In this document: positions 25,456 through 39,800 of the stretch, in pieces | How positions within the stretch are numbered: position 1 is the first letter of the stretch | Layout: each line of letters begins with the position of its first letter | Source of the DNA: Toxorhynchites rutilus septentrionalis | Taxonomy: Eukaryota; Arthropoda; Insecta; Diptera; Culicidae | Length of the DNA stretch: 64,000 bases | Direction: 5' to 3' | NCBI RefSeq assembly: GCF_029784135.1 | Contig: NC_073746.1 | Location: 292,664,089 to 292,728,088 of the forward strand | Notes under the pieces: generated by a model | The model's input: the letters and a program-made list of their open reading frames with translations, nothing else | Told to the model about the DNA's origin: nothing | Database searches by the model: none | Position numbers and translations under genes: made by a program

Positions 25456-25695
25456 TGAGGGACTCAGAATGAAAGGGGTGTAAGTGATTTGATCGATTTC
25501 TCTTCAACAACTTTCTCTTTAGTAAATAACTCAACTGCAAAAACGTTCCAATCTGAGTTTGCTTTAGAATCCGATAGGTGAGGCTCTGACACATTGTCAA
25601 ATACAGCTGGGAATGTGCTTGCTGCTATATTATGACCAAAAGAAAGAGTCGATGTAGAGAAATCGATGATGTCACTTACACCCCTTTCAATGTAC
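25456..25695. repeat. MITE, family GGGGTGTAAGTGA, copy 2
   Basis: Starts tgagggactcagaatgaaag and ends with the complementary cttacacccctttca. It is about 240 bp long and nested in the 23792-25814 element. Confidence 0.8.
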
Positions 25696-25814
25696 TTTAC
25701 GTGTCCACGTGGACATTATCTGAACCTCCTCCCCCCCTCACCGTGGAAAAGCGTGGAAATTTTCGTAACCCCTACCCCCCCTAAAGTTGTCCACGTGGTA
25801 TATGAACAGCCCCT

Positions 25815-26434
25815 AAGCAGTTGTTTCTAAAATTTCACAGCATTATAGAATAATATCCGAAGGCATAAACAAGCGACTTATATAAAATAACAGCGTAGTT
25901 CTACGTCAACAATGCGGTCGTATCTTGGACACAACCTCCTATAATTTTTTTATTTTCAATCACATCAAGATTCAAAATTTGTGGCTAAAAATGTTTGTTT
26001 ACATACAAACATACGAAAAAATAGATGTTAAAAAATTAAAAAAAATAGTTTAACCATCTTGGACTAATTTTTTTTTTATTTTCTACAAAACTTTTATTTT
26101 ATATGAAAAAATAAAAAAAAACAAAAATACGTATTTTAGATATTGCGAAATAAAGTTTTTTTTGTAAATAAAAAAGAAAATTATTTTTCTTTCTCAGAGT
26201 ATATTTTTTCACATTTTTACATCGATGGTCTATAACTCTTTCTAAGACACTATTTCGGAACGACTCATAGTTATTGAGATATAAATTATCAGAAATTTCC
26301 TATACTAAAATCCATACGCGCGTTTCAAAAGTTACATTTGAGTCGAACAAATCCCAATTGCTATAGAAAACTCATATTTCCTGCAACCCATACGGAATAC
26401 AAACCCAACGGAAAATTCATTCGAATCAAAAATA
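25815..26434. repeat. A/T-rich dispersed repeat, inverted copy of 56290-56770
   Basis: The part from about 25955 to 26345 (aatttgtggctaaaaatg; gatataaattatcagaaat) matches in reverse the repeats at 56006-56900. Its piece near 25893 (gtagttctacgtcaa) is again the end motif of the 15580 family. Confidence 0.6.
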
Positions 26435-26816
26435 CAGGGTAACTTCGATATACGATATACGATATACATTTTACCTTCAAAATTGTACGTTGTATCGAAT
26501 TATACGTTATATAAAAGAGCTCAGAAACGTAGCTGATATTACTTTATTGTATTGCTGTTTGAGTAAGGTTAATGAATAAATTCAACTAGAAGACGAAGCC
26601 AACCTTTCTCATGATGTTTCCCTTCGTACTGTTGTTTGAAGATTGATTCATTCAGAATCCGAGATCACAAAACAGTTGTACTTCGGGATTGGTTAAAGGT
26701 ACAAAAAAAGTTTTAGCATCAAAATACAGATAATTTATTGTTCTTTCAGAAAAACAATATTAAAAAAATATTCCTTTGAACTTTGAAAATGTGTACGTTA
26801 TATCGAAGTTCCCCTG
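26435..26816. repeat. TA-flanked MITE, family CAGGG(T/A)AACTTCGATAT, copy 1
   Basis: A 382-bp element with ends cagggtaacttcgatat and the complement tatatcgaagttcccctg, TA on both sides. Its interior matches the element at 40852 in the opposite orientation. Confidence 0.82.
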
Positions 26817-27059
26817 TACATGTTTTCAAAATCTGAATTTTAGGACGACTCATTTGAAATTGCTCAATAATAAGCTTTAGAAAAATCAATAACTAATTTC
26901 TCTCAAAGAAATGCTGCTGACAAAATGTGTTTGGAATTTGAAACAAACCCGAAACCGAAACCACATAAACAAACGCTAATCGATCCTGCATGCTTTCAAT
27001 TAAAAACCCAGTTTTACGCTCGTAAGAATGTTGGGATTAAATCAACAATTCAAAGAAAT

Positions 27060-27400
27060 AATGCAACAAAAATGAAGAATGTCTGACCAACGAAAGGAAT
27101 TTCGAATTAGGTACAAAATCAAAAGTAGCTGAAAAAACTTATTCAAAAGTGGTGGCTCTTTTAAAACGGGAACTGAAGCAGTTCTATGTTCAAAATGACA
27201 GGAAGAGGCCCGATTCGAGGCAAATGTCCAGGGAAGCGAAAATTTGCCGGGCGAAATACAATTGCGTAGTTATGGATGAAAAGTGTTTGGCAGGTGCCCC
27301 GAAAAACTGCACAATGAAAAAAGAGGTCGAAGTGTACGAAAAAGTTCCTCGTTTGACAATGAATCTCAGCAATAATTACTCTGTGGTACGTTAAACGAAC
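27060..27400 (+). pseudogene. DD37D-type transposase relic (tentative)
   Basis: A frame in this stretch reads KRPDSRQMSREAKICRAKYN followed by CVVMDEK. It resembles the segment around the first catalytic aspartate of DD37D elements (usually KTRARKLY..(C)CVMDDE). The flanks are too decayed to find ends. It lies 200 bp upstream of the first placed receptor exon. Confidence 0.4.
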
Positions 27401-27608
27401 GCTGCTCCAGCTGCAAAATGCAAATATCAAAATCCCTGAAGTTTATTTTTCGATTATTTTTTTCTCTTCACAATATTTAGGGTCAAAAAATTGCTTTCGA
27501 GCTAGAGCTAGGGTTACACGAACCAATAGCTCTCAGTGTCCTTTATCCTGGCATGATTGAATTTCAAATCAATCTCTAAAGTCTTTTTGCTCGCTACTCT
27601 ATTTTCAG

Positions 27609-27818
27609 CGTATTATCCACACGCTCTGGTACTGCCGGAAACGGATCACCACAGCAGCGGTGGGGGTCTAACGATGACCGAGGAGAAGACACCACAGGCG
27701 TACTTTCGCTGCGAGGACGGATACTTCCGGTGCAACAGCACACTGCACTGCATCGAGCAGCGGCGGAACTGTGACGGAGTGGCGGATTGCGATGATGGAT
27801 CCGATGAGCGGGATTGTG
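27609..27818 (+). CDS. LGR exon: LDLa module
   Basis: The exon follows a ctattttcag acceptor and precedes a gtaagttcg donor; it begins with two bases of a split codon and ends in phase 1. After a Ser/Gly/Glu-rich lead it encodes one LDL-receptor class A module with six cysteines. The calcium-binding end CDGVADCDDGSDERDC is complete. In RXFP receptors this module is needed for signalling rather than for ligand binding. No ATG in this frame precedes it inside the exon. Confidence 0.92.
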
Positions 27819-30800
27819 GTAAGTTCGTACGTGATAACCCTGCACCTCCTGCTTGGTGCATAGATTTTCTGATTTCTAAATTTTGAATCTATAACATCGG
27901 TATGCAAATCGTCGTCCCTTCTGATTCATTCCAAACAGATGATGAAGTCGAGTCGTCGTTTTGGGATCACTTCTTCCGAAAAAGACCGGCCGCTTTAAAC
28001 GATCACCTGCCGTATACTTCTTGTGGTAAGTCGAACCACGTTGTACGGTTACTTCACGGGTTGACAATTTACCGTGAGTTTTGCAAATTTTCACTTCAAC
28101 AGCTTGGAATGATTTCAACAACTCGTGCAAGTGCCGGGCAACAGAAGTTCTGTGTGATTACAACGGCCTCACCACGCTGCCAACATCGTTGCCGATGGAA
28201 AACGTCACCCTGCTGTAAGTAAATAACCAGTGCATCTTCATTTCCCCCAATAACATGGCTTCGATATGAACCTGTCCCGATGAGTAACCATAATCGAGCG
28301 CCTCCATCATCCAGAGATATGAGCCACTGTTTCGCATCGCTTGGCTAATGATGATTTGAGCGAGATGGAAGCGCACGGTAATCCACAAATGATTGAGTTT
28401 TGGTTGGCAACATTCTTCTCGTCAACGTAAAGCTTCTTTATCCCTCGTTTAGGCGCCAGTTTGTGATGATATGAGACGAGCTATCGCGATTCAGCATTCC
28501 AGATAGAAGATATTTTTCCCCCTTTTTTTGTTTGTTGACAAATTCCGGTTCCCCCGCTCCCATGTTTGAGTCTTATCGATCATAGAGGCACATTTTCCAA
28601 TACAGATTTATCTTTCTTTCTTTCATGCTTTCTCTCGTCACTTGCCATCTGTAGGGATCTGACAGGCAATAAGTTCTCCATGCTGAATATGAATGTCTTC
28701 GAGAGGCTGCCTGCCCTCAACACACTGTAAGTATGCGAACGCGCCCATTTACTCATCTTCGTGGGTTATTTTCGGGCGGGAAGTAGAAATTATGGCCCGC
28801 ACATGATATTCCCTGTACCGGGCCACCATTCAATCAACAGCTTGTTCGATCGGGACCGCTCCGCTTGATTTGTTGCCCCAGCGTGACAGCTCATTGTTTG
28901 ATCGCTTTAGTGCCAAATTTGGGGGAGGCGTATTTACTGATGGGGTCGCGTGTGAAAATGTCACTGTCGGAATTGATTTATTGAGGAGTGTTGATGCGAG
29001 GCAAATCGAATCGGATCCATATTTCCCCATGTGGCACGGTCATATTTGTCAAGCGAAACACAATCTAGTTGGTATTGCTACAACGTAATATTAGAATATA
29101 CATTGTAACTACAAAACGGAACGGATTACAGAGAATCACAGATCATGGTTAACAAACAATTGTTATTGAAACAGCTATAGAGACAGCAATAATGCAACTT
29201 TTGTTAAAATCTGTTCGAGTTCGAGTTTTTAAATGCATCTAAGTTGAATCATAATTTACAACATGTTTGAAAAAGGGGGTCTCCGTAGCCACATTGGTTG
29301 CGCGTTCGTTTAGTAAGCGATCGATCGTGAATTCAAAACTCAGGACCCTCATTGACCATCTTTGTGTTGTTACAGAATAACTACGTCCACGCAACAATCA
29401 TCAGCGATGGAAATCGATCCACGGTCGAAATGAGATCGATTCATCCATACAACTGCTCTGCTCTGCAAGACTCATCGGGCTGTTGTTCTATAAGCAACTC
29501 AACAATGATCAATCAACTGTCTCCGCTGTCCGGTTTAACTGGATAATGGAAGAACAGATAGAAAACTCTTACGCCTAAATGGCTACTGTGTAAATGTACC
29601 ATATGTAATGGTATAGAAGGAATACTAACGAATGTCAACTGTGTAATGTACTAATTATAGATATGATAACCATGTGACATGTACACGATTAAAATTTGGC
29701 TCTGTTACAGCTAAAATGCTAATGAGCCTAAAATAAATAAATGGGATAAAAAAAACATGTTTGAAAATGAATTGAACTAGCATTTTAAAGAGTTAATTCT
29801 GAAAAGTATACGAATGTATTTTTTTTTATTTTCTGTTCAAAGTGCATATCCCAAGCCGATACTTCAGGCCCATTACTTATCAAAAGGCATGTCAGGAAAA
29901 TTTCCAACCCGCAAAAATCCTTGACCGATCAGGAATTGAACCTAATACCTATGTCAGAATTAGCCCTGAATGTACAGCAGGAATTCCTTTGTAAATTCAA
30001 GGCTAGTGCTGATATAGGTATTGGGTACAATTCATGATCGGTTAAGGATTTTTTCGGGTTGGAAATTTTCTTGACATGTCTTGGGATAAGTAATGGGCCT
30101 GAAGTATTGACTAGAGGTAGACTTGGGTTTGCTCAGCTGCTTGAACTCGGAAACGATCGATTCATGATCGGTTAAGGATTTTTTCGGGTTGGAAATTTTC
30201 TTGACATGTGTTGGGATAAGTAATGGGCCTGAAGTATTGGCTAGAGGTAGACTTGGGTTTGCTCAGCTGCTTGAACTCGGAAACGATCGCAATGTGGCCG
30301 GAGATCTAATGAAGCGGGAGTTCCCTTGTAAATTCTTGGCTAATACTGACATAGGTGTTGGGTTTAATTCCCGATCGGTCTAGGGTTTTCCCGGGATGGA
30401 AATTCCCTCGACATGCCATGGAATAAATACGTTCAGACAGTGGATTAAACTGTTCTTTCGATTAGTAATCTATGTCTGCGAGATAACCAGTCCGTTTTCT
30501 TTTCAATTTAGTTTGCCTGCTGGTTAGTAGATGAAAGAAAATATATATACCGTAATATAATTATTATCAATACGATAACTCGTACCGCTCAAACCTTTGC
30601 AGGGGAATGAGGTGGGACCATCATCATTATTACAATAAACACTATTTACTATTTTCATTTCTAGAGTTCTGAAGCACTGTTCAATAGAAGAGATTGAACC
30701 ACCAACGAGAACACTGAATGATATCTATGCAATGTAAGTATTCGATACGCTATGTAACTTTGTTCCATTTAAGCTACAATTTATCAACGAATAACTCATA

Positions 30801-33800
30801 TCAATAATATGATAATTTAGTGCAAATACAATAAATATCTTTGGGAGCGTGGACTGACACTGATGTCGTACGAATGCTCTTGATGCGGACTGAAAAGAAA
30901 GCGTAGCCAAAACAATCCGGGGCTCCACGTGTTCAATAAACAATTGGATGAAAGCCACCCAATTTTCAAACAAAGTTTTAGTTCAAACTTCATTTCTGTA
31001 TGATACACTTGTGAACAGTACACTGAAATGGACATTAAGTCTGAAAGAATGTTTTTTTCCGCAGTCATATATCAGTCTTACACTGATTCATCTACGATTT
31101 AATATTATTTCTCTCCACGTTTCCCGAAAATAATTTGGTTAGTCAGAATTTCCTAATCAACAAACTTTATAGCGTAACTCTCCCAATTTAAATATTAAAG
31201 TTTCAACCGAATGCTCGAACTTGTATTACCAAAAAAATCAGTGAAATATTAAGCAACAAAGAACATGAGCCTATAAGGAATGCTGAGGATACACGTTGAT
31301 ATCGATTATTGATAATGGACTTTGAAATAGGAACTACCGAAAAAATGAACCGAACATTGCGGCAACAACTAGGAGTAGGTTATAACTGTGATATAACCGC
31401 AAGGTCGACGTAGGACTGCCGTTGACTTAGCAATCAATTAGTAACAAGTACACTGCGTTTCATAACCATAGAACCACTCCATTTTTTTGAGTTTCCAGAG
31501 ATATTTAAGAAGTCGGTTGAATTGAAGTATATAGTGTAGGATATAATGTCTTCATTGTCTACATTTATAAGACTGGCCATTTGAACTTTATTGTTATGTC
31601 CAGACGCGAGACATTCAAAAATAAAAAAATACAGTGTTTCATAACTACAGAATCAGACGGAAAAACTCTCACTGCTTTAAAAAAAATAACGTCAATTTCA
31701 CATGAATAACAACAAGTTTCTAATTCATAGATCATCTTTAGTTCTCAATCAGTTCAAATCCCAAACAATTTCGATACGTTATTCCTGCTTCACGCGTGAT
31801 TTTCAAAATCTGATAAATGTGGTATCATGGAATGGGGTGAAATTGATCACTTGTAACAATAATTTTGTAATATCTGTCGATATAGAAGTAATTAAGCCAG
31901 TAATTGATTTTTAAAACAAGTACTGTACTTTGGTCCAAGCGCCAGCCATTGTATCACCTGGAATAAACATCTCTATTTCAAATACTATTTAATTATTTTC
32001 CTACACAACAGATTCTGTTTTCGGGGTGAATTTGATCACTCGAAAGTCAAGACAACAAAATTGAAAAACTATGGACTCTCTAAAATTGCGGTAGGGGAAG
32101 GTTACAAATTTTTGATTCAGCACATGTTCTCGACGTTTTTGCAAGTTTCAAGTTATTCACACAAAGAATAATGTGAGAGGAAGATTGAGGGCTCAATTTC
32201 AGGTACAGAGTGCTTGGCATGATTTTATTTCATTTAGGTATAAAGAATTGAAAACTAAATTCAAATTTGCTATATTAAGTTTTGGGGAAACTCAACGTTT
32301 TATTCAGAAAATCAGTAATAATCAAATAATAGTCAAAATCATAATCAAATAACAATCAGTTCAGTGTATAATTAACGCAAACTTTTAGATTTCGTCTGAA
32401 GACCACGACGACTGATGGGTTTCTTTGACTTTCTTGTCAACACCTTCCCATCCTTATTATCAGTATTTGCAGGAAATTTATTTACATCTCCTCTCTCTTC
32501 TTCAGGTTCGACCTTCGCAGTTTGGTGCTGTTTTGAAGCTTGCATGAGCTTCTCCTTCCTTTGGCCACAGCGTACTGCGGAGCTGTTGAGATCCATATTT
32601 TCTTTGTCTCCTGTATGCGGCAAATTTCCGGGTTCTTTCTTAATCTTCACAACTCGCTGTCGTTTTGGAGATGAAGATACTGCTGGGTCTGTCTCTGGAC
32701 GCTTGCATTTGGCTCTCTTCACAGGTGCTGTATTTTCTCTGGACCAGGGTTTTGTACAGCATTTTCTTCGACGTTAAAACTTGCGAAATGTTCTTCTCTA
32801 ACATTCTCTCCAGGCACAATCTTCCTTTTGCGTTTTGGAGCTTGCGATTTATCAACCTGGGAAAATCGTTCCGCCTTGAACAGGTTTATCAACTGTTCCG
32901 AAAATGAGTTTTCTTGCCTTTCATTTTCCGGAGTTAGCGGTTCGTTTCCACCAGGCAGTTTTTCTTCAGGACTGCATTACGATTGCAAGGACCTGTTGAT
33001 TTGAAGCCGGAGATGACATTTTGTGAGCGAGATTTGGGTGCAGCAGGATTCTTTCGGGGCTTGCCAATGCTCAATAGTGCTTCCTTAAGTAGACGCGGAA
33101 AAATATGCTTGGGGACCGATCCTTTATTCTGCTTCTTCCAAGTGTCCAGCGTTTTCCTCCAGGCTTGCTTTAGCGGTCTGAAATATGCCACGTCGAGCGG
33201 CTGGCAAATGGGCGTAGCATTAGGCGGGAGAAAGACAAACCGAATATTGTTTTCCAAGCAGCTTTTCATCACTTTATACGACAGGTGGGACGCCACGTTA
33301 TCCCCGATGATCACTTTGGGAAAATTGTTGTCCAGATTTTTGAAATATGGCAACGCCATCGAAAAAAACCAGTCTTCAAAGATAGTCTTATCGAACCAAC
33401 CTTAAAATGTAAAAAAAGCTAAAGATCTATAGATTTATAAATAACATTTTCCCTTACCGGACTTGGAACGGTTGTATCGGGTTCCTTTTGGCCCTCCTTC
33501 GGTCCATGTACCGTAGAGGTGAACGGAGGCATATACAACGTAAGGTGGGAGGACGAAACCGTCAGCGGCAGCAGCAAACATGACCGAATAGGAGGTTTTC
33601 GAATGGTCTAGTATGTTATCGGTATGGTTTTGATCTCTTCGGATGACGACCTTTTTGGAGTCTGGATCGTCCACGAAATTAGTTTCGTCGTAATTGGCGA
33701 TGTTTTCTGGGGGAATCCCGTCGACCACAACAGCAAGATTGTCGAAGTAGGCATTAATCGTTTTCGGACAAACTTTAGCTCGGATCCTTTCTACGTTTTG

Positions 33801-36800
33801 CGATTGCCGTAGTGTCAATATATCCAGCTTCCGTTGCATGTATCCGTAACACCAATCCTTACTGGGCGAGTTCGGTTAGCTTTTGGCGATGTCGTGGATC
33901 TCCATGTAGTCACGCACTAGCAACTGGATGTCGTCCTTAGTTAAAGGAAAGCCCCATTCTCCGGCAATTAGAACGGTCTCTGTAAGATCCTTTTCAACGG
34001 CCTCACTAAGCATAGTCTGGCCACCGTTCTTCGATGTGTGCAATCCATTTTTCTTGTTGAAGATGGTTCCGTAGGCTACTGCAAACTTTTTCGACGCTTG
34101 ACGTATGGAAAGTTGTCCGGTTCTCACAGCTTCGGCAGCTTTTTCCACATTTTCCGGTGCATAGTTGCGGTACGTCCTTTTTTCAGGAGTTTTGTTGTAC
34201 TTCCGTGGCATTTTAGTCGAAATAATTACACAAATTTAGAACACTTCGCAGACTACGCACAAAATCACATCGTCACAGAACGAAATCAAAACAAACACAA
34301 ATTGACAACAGCCAAGAACGATACGTAGTACAATCAGACTTCTGTTAGAACGGTATATGTGTTCCATGATGTAATAAACGAAATGGTGAACGCACAACGA
34401 AGATTTTAGCATCAATGTGTTGATATATATATTGTACGTGTGCATATGTTCAACTTAGGTTTTTTATGTTTTTATGTCATTTTTTTTAACAGGAAGCTTT
34501 CCGATGTTGAAATGAAGATTCCATGTTCCGTGTATAGCAAAGTTTGACTGTAGCTCTCTTGGAGTGTAGTTTGTTTTCAGCGGTTGATGTTGTCCTTATT
34601 ATCGATTGGAAAAGTGTGATTTTTTTAAATAGTTATTTTCTCTAAGTTCTACTTCAAATTGTCAATGTATGAACAAATGTATGTAGAATAATGACAGTAA
34701 AATATCAATTTCCTTCAACATTCTTGTACGCGTTGTCAGCGGAAGTTTCTTAGATAATTCAATGCTTCGAAAATTTGAGGATTGAGAAATTTGTATAAAT
34801 AAGCTAATTAATAAAAAGCATCAAGTATTAGTATTACTTAACTAAAATCTTCTAATATATTTCGACATACGACACGACATTATAGGCGCTGAGTGCCTTA
34901 AATAACGCTTTTAAAAAAAGGATTCGTTTTGGTGGTCGCAAGTGGTCAATTTCACCCCATTCCATGGTATGTAGCTTACGAAATGCTCAACCTAGTGCAA
35001 TCAAGAACTCGAAATTTTCAATTTTGCGACATGGTCTGCGACCTCTGACTTAACGAATTCAATGATCGATCATTTTAACCACCAAAAAGCCCAAAAAATT
35101 TATAAATTCACACAATCTTTCCTCCAAAAAACAGTTTAATTTTTATTATTTCAGATATCACTTCAGAATGCATCGAATCGTTGGATTGATTTGTATTGAA
35201 ACAACTTTTTATACATGTTTCGGTGACCTCGAAAAGCGCCAATGTATTCATTCTTATTCTTGTGAGAACAAGCTGGCCATATGTCGAAATTTGTATACTA
35301 ATTTTGCCAATGCACCCTTCTAGATAAACTGAATGCAGCCACAGGCAATTTTACACGAAAGTGATGGGTGACGGTTGTCCTCTGGATGCTAGGAACTATT
35401 AAAACTCTTTAGCTGCTGCTGCTGCTGCTGCCCACTGCTGACAATATTGGTGGTGTTGCTGCTATGCTACCTACCGGGAACTGCTTCGTGGTTAGAAATG
35501 AATTTATCAGTTCCGAAGGAAACTGGAAATTATTTTTCGACTCGACTGGCTATACAATCACAAAGCGGTGGGGATTACGACGCAATTTTCGCTTCTCTTC
35601 AAGCTTTCTGTGTATTGAGAACGTAATGCACGGGCGTTTGTTTTTGCAGAAATTCAAGTTTTGATGTATAAAAATTGTATAGTGCGTTTAGATGAAGGGT
35701 GTCCCACATCAAATTGAATCACGGAAAAGACGCTGTAGAAAATTACAGGGCTGTTGAATCGGAGAAAAATTTCCCGACTTCGACTGCCCACAATTTTTAG
35801 AAGCGACTCCAACTCCGACTTCGACTCCTGCTGGGAAAAATGAAATAAATCGAAACTGAATATATTTTTTTTTAATTTATTGCATCCCACAACCACAGCT
35901 CTCGTTCGTGAATTAACGACATCAATTAAGATGAAGACGGTTATATTTTCTCTTTTTTACTCCCGTTGTGCTCCTACTATCATTTCAAGATAGAATCGCA
36001 CGTTTGTCTTATAGCGAATTCGTTTTTAAAACTGAGTTAGTGCCAAACTGACTCTGTAATAAAGAAAATGTTTTCAGTTTTACGAATGCGGTGGTTTGTT
36101 GGTGTGTTTGTTTTCGACAACAAATATATAGTGTCGACGTCTGGTGGTGATATTAGTGCTTGGGAGGTAAATTATTCTCTATCATATCGGAAGGGCCAAG
36201 TGCAGTGTAAAAGTATAAAAGTTTGAATAAAAAATTTTACTTCATATTGTTTGATTACCTAACACATGTAGTCCTGACACTCACTTAACCATTTGTCGAT
36301 GCATTTCCTGTTTGTTCCACAAATAATTGCTATTATAATATAAAATCATCATTAGACACAGTTTTCGATCAATATGTTTCTGCGATATCGATAGAAAACC
36401 TTTTATTTCATCACATAAAATAAATATTCGATACGTTAAAGTAAATTTTCATTCATAATTTTGATTTCGAAAGCATGTTTATTTCGCCTGAATATCCATC
36501 ATTATTTTCGACTCCCAATGAAAACACAAGAAGCTTAATGTCGTCTTCGCGAATATACTCTTCAAAATCAGAATCCGAATGGGATTACGATTCCAATAAT
36601 ACCAAAGCAAAAGCAGCAGGTTTTCCATTTTCATAGTCTTTATTTTTGGATTTTCCAAAACAATACTCGGATCTTGACAGTTCGGTATATTGTATTAGTT
36701 GTATTAGTGAACCCGAGTGCGAAACTTACAGCTTTCGGGGCGAACCAAGTGCGACACTAGGTTGAAACTGAGTGAATAAAAAAACGTTTTGACAGCAGTT

Positions 36801-39800
36801 AGTGTGGCACTGGTATTAAAACTGAACAAAAACGAATTCGCTATTATATAATTGTCGTAACGTATCACAACAAGATCCAAATTTTATTCAATTCTTGTAT
36901 GTCTGCAGTGAGTCAAGAAGTGGTGTGGGTCGAGTGGTGACAGAATTAAGGTTTGATAATCGCGACGCCTTTGGTTCGAATCTCGATATTGCTTTTTATT
37001 TTTTTTCTCACTTTCTGGGTGCGTGTTGGAAAATGGAAAAATGTCTTCAAATTGATTGGTCCCATTTTACTGACATCGTCCGTAAGCTGAATTCTGACAT
37101 TATCTGTTCTTGCAAACGACAACTCCTGGTTGGATGTTATCGTTAAAGTGGATAATTTTGCTGTTCTACGGTGTTTTTGCACAGTATTTTTCCCATTTGG
37201 TTTGTATTATTAACCATGATGGCAATACACAAAAGCTGTACCCTGCCACCAGGTATGGGCAAAATCGCATCGAAATTCGTTCAACAACACTAAATATTTC
37301 AATTTTTTATTCCGTAACAATATTCCTTGAAGTGAATTGTATATTGTATCCAACTTTGAGCTCAATCAGTTCCGAACTTTTCGAGTTTTTGGTGCATACA
37401 CAAACGAACAAAACATTTTTATATATTAGGCTGTCAAAAAAGTCCTGCGGTATTTTTTTTTAATTTTCATTTGTTCATAAAATTAGTTACAATCATCTGT
37501 TTTAAGTCAAATATGCGCCGTTTTGTTCGATGACTTGTTCCCAACGAGATGCCAACTTCATAATACCCCTGTTATAGAAGCTCGCTTCCTTATTGGCAAA
37601 AAACTCGGATAGCCAATTTTCACAGGCCTCTTTTGTGGCTAACTTCTGACTACCTCGCTCGTTCGCCATGGACAAAAACAGGTGGTAGTCACTTGGTGCA
37701 AGGTCCGGACTATACGGCGGATGTAAAATAACCCCCTATCCGAGCTCCCGGAGCTTCTGGCGCGTCACCAAAGAAGTGTGTGGCCTGGCGTTGTCCTGAT
37801 GGAAGACAATGCGGCCTCTGTTTATCAAAAAGGCCTCTTCTTCATGAGTGCTAACTTCAAGCGGTCCAGTTGTTGGCAGTAAAGGTCCGAATTGAGCGTT
37901 TGGCCATAGGGAAGCAGCTCATAATAGATTATTCCTTGACAATCCCACCAAACACACAGCAGAACCTTCCTGGTCGTTAATGAGGGCTTGACCACCGTCT
38001 GAGCCGCTCCAGCGGGCTTCGACCACGACCGTTTGCGCTTCACGTTGTCGTAAGTGACCCACTTTTCATCGCCAGCCACCATCCGCTTCAGAAACCGGTC
38101 GATTTTGTTGCGATTCAGCAGCGATTCACATGCGTCGATACGGTCAAAGATGTTTTTTTGCGTCAACGTGTGTGGCACCCATACATCGAGCTTCTTTGTG
38201 AATCCAAGCTTCTTCAAATGGTTAATAACGGTTTGATGACTTATCCCCAGCTCTTGGCCGATGCTACGGCTGCTACTATGTCGGTCTTTCTCGGCTAATT
38301 CAGCGATTTTGTCGCAATTTTCGACGACAGGCCTTCCGGAGCGTGGCGCATCTTCGACGACCTCTACACCAGAACGAAAACGTTGAAACTAACGTTGTGC
38401 GGTGGAAATGGAAACTGTATCGGGTTCATAAACTGCACAAATTTTATTGGCAGCTTGAGATGCATTTTTGCCTTTGTCATAGTAGTACTGTAAAATATGT
38501 CAGATTTTCTCTTTATTTTGCTCCATATTTGCGACACTATAACTCACGAACGACTTAACCAAACAAAACACTGTCAAGGACTATATTATAGCGCGCAAAA
38601 ATACCTTTCCAACAAGCTATAGTATGACTCGATACAATGAATACAACTAGAACTACGCGCTTACAACGACACCTCGCGGGAATACCGCAGGACTTTTTTG
38701 ACAGTTAATATATAGTGATTAGTAAGCTTTTGGCATATATATTTTATTCAACTTCAATAATATAACTATACGCTCGCACCTTACGCTTATCTCCACTCAG
38801 AATGTTCTGTATAACATCTGAGTGCAGCTTCTTCTGTACGGGAAGACACGTTTCATTCATGTCTTCCTCAGATTTGACCTCCTTGAGATGCTTCTGTAGT
38901 GCCTGCTTCATAATAACCCAGTATTTTTCGATGGACCTTAGTTCCGGGCGTTGGGGTGGTTCATGTCCTCGTGCTGCTTCAACAGAGGAAGCGGATGCTT
39001 CTGTAGACACTCCTCGAGGTAGATCTGCCCGGTTACAGTCACGGTAGCCACGAACGGCGCACTCCGTTTGCTACATGAGCAGATCGCTTGCCAAATTATG
39101 TATTTCTTAGCAAACCTTGAAAGTAGCTGCTTCCTTACTTCCTCCGGAACATCATTCCGCTTAAACGTTTTCACGACACGCTTGTGTTCCTGATCAATAA
39201 TAGAACATCCATTCTGACCGCATTTCTCCTTCCGTTCGATGCTCAGAGTTTTGTAGTAACATTTAATCAAACGAGTTGTTTTTCGATGACCTGATGAGTA
39301 AGTTGATTATGGCGCCATTTTTTCCAATTTTCAAAATAACTGAAAGTGATAAAAATATAGTGTAAACAACACACTCTAAACTAATTCTATCCAAATTTTC
39401 AAGAGAAAATGTCCAATGGGTAATTTTCTACAACGTTTACTCCGTGATGCAATTTGATGTGGGACACCATTTGGCATTTGTTGAACATTTTATAATTATT
39501 CAATTGTTTACCTAACAAAAATGTAATTTTACTTATTATGCATAGAAATATTTTTAATCAACTGATGCAAACATCTTTGTGATCTATTGAGAAATGGTCG
39601 AGTAATACGCTTTCGGAATATTTATTTTTTCCTACATGTTCAGCGTTTGGATTTTCATTTTACCCCCCATACAGTCCTGTTAGAAATAGTCCTACGTAAC
39701 CGAATATTTAGGTACTCATGTTATGTTATGTGTGGCGATTACTGAATATTACTGACGATTACTTAGCTGAGTGTTCCTAACACTGTGTACCATTTCACCA

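Larger units (their letters stand above)
23792..25814. mobile_element. 2-kb element with AGGGGCTGT(C/T)CA ends, nested insertions
   Basis: The left end aggggctgtccacatacgtg and the right end (complement of aggggctgttcatataccac) are inverted. C-rich subterminal repeats with gtggacaagcgtggacatt and cgtggaaaagcgtggaaatt follow in opposite orientation. A SINE (24833) and a MITE (25456) lie inside. No transposase was recognised. Confidence 0.6.
35697..39473 (-). mobile_element. DD37D-type element, interrupted by a MITE and a mariner
   Basis: The left end aagggtgtcccacatcaaat and the right end (complement of tggtgtcccacatcaaattg) are inverted and equal to the ends of the 213-bp MITE at 5619. A broken transposase sits near the right end. 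Removing the insertions at 36012-36843 and 37426-38708 leaves about 1.7 kb. Clear TA duplications are not visible, so the pairing of the two ends is an inference. Confidence 0.55.
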
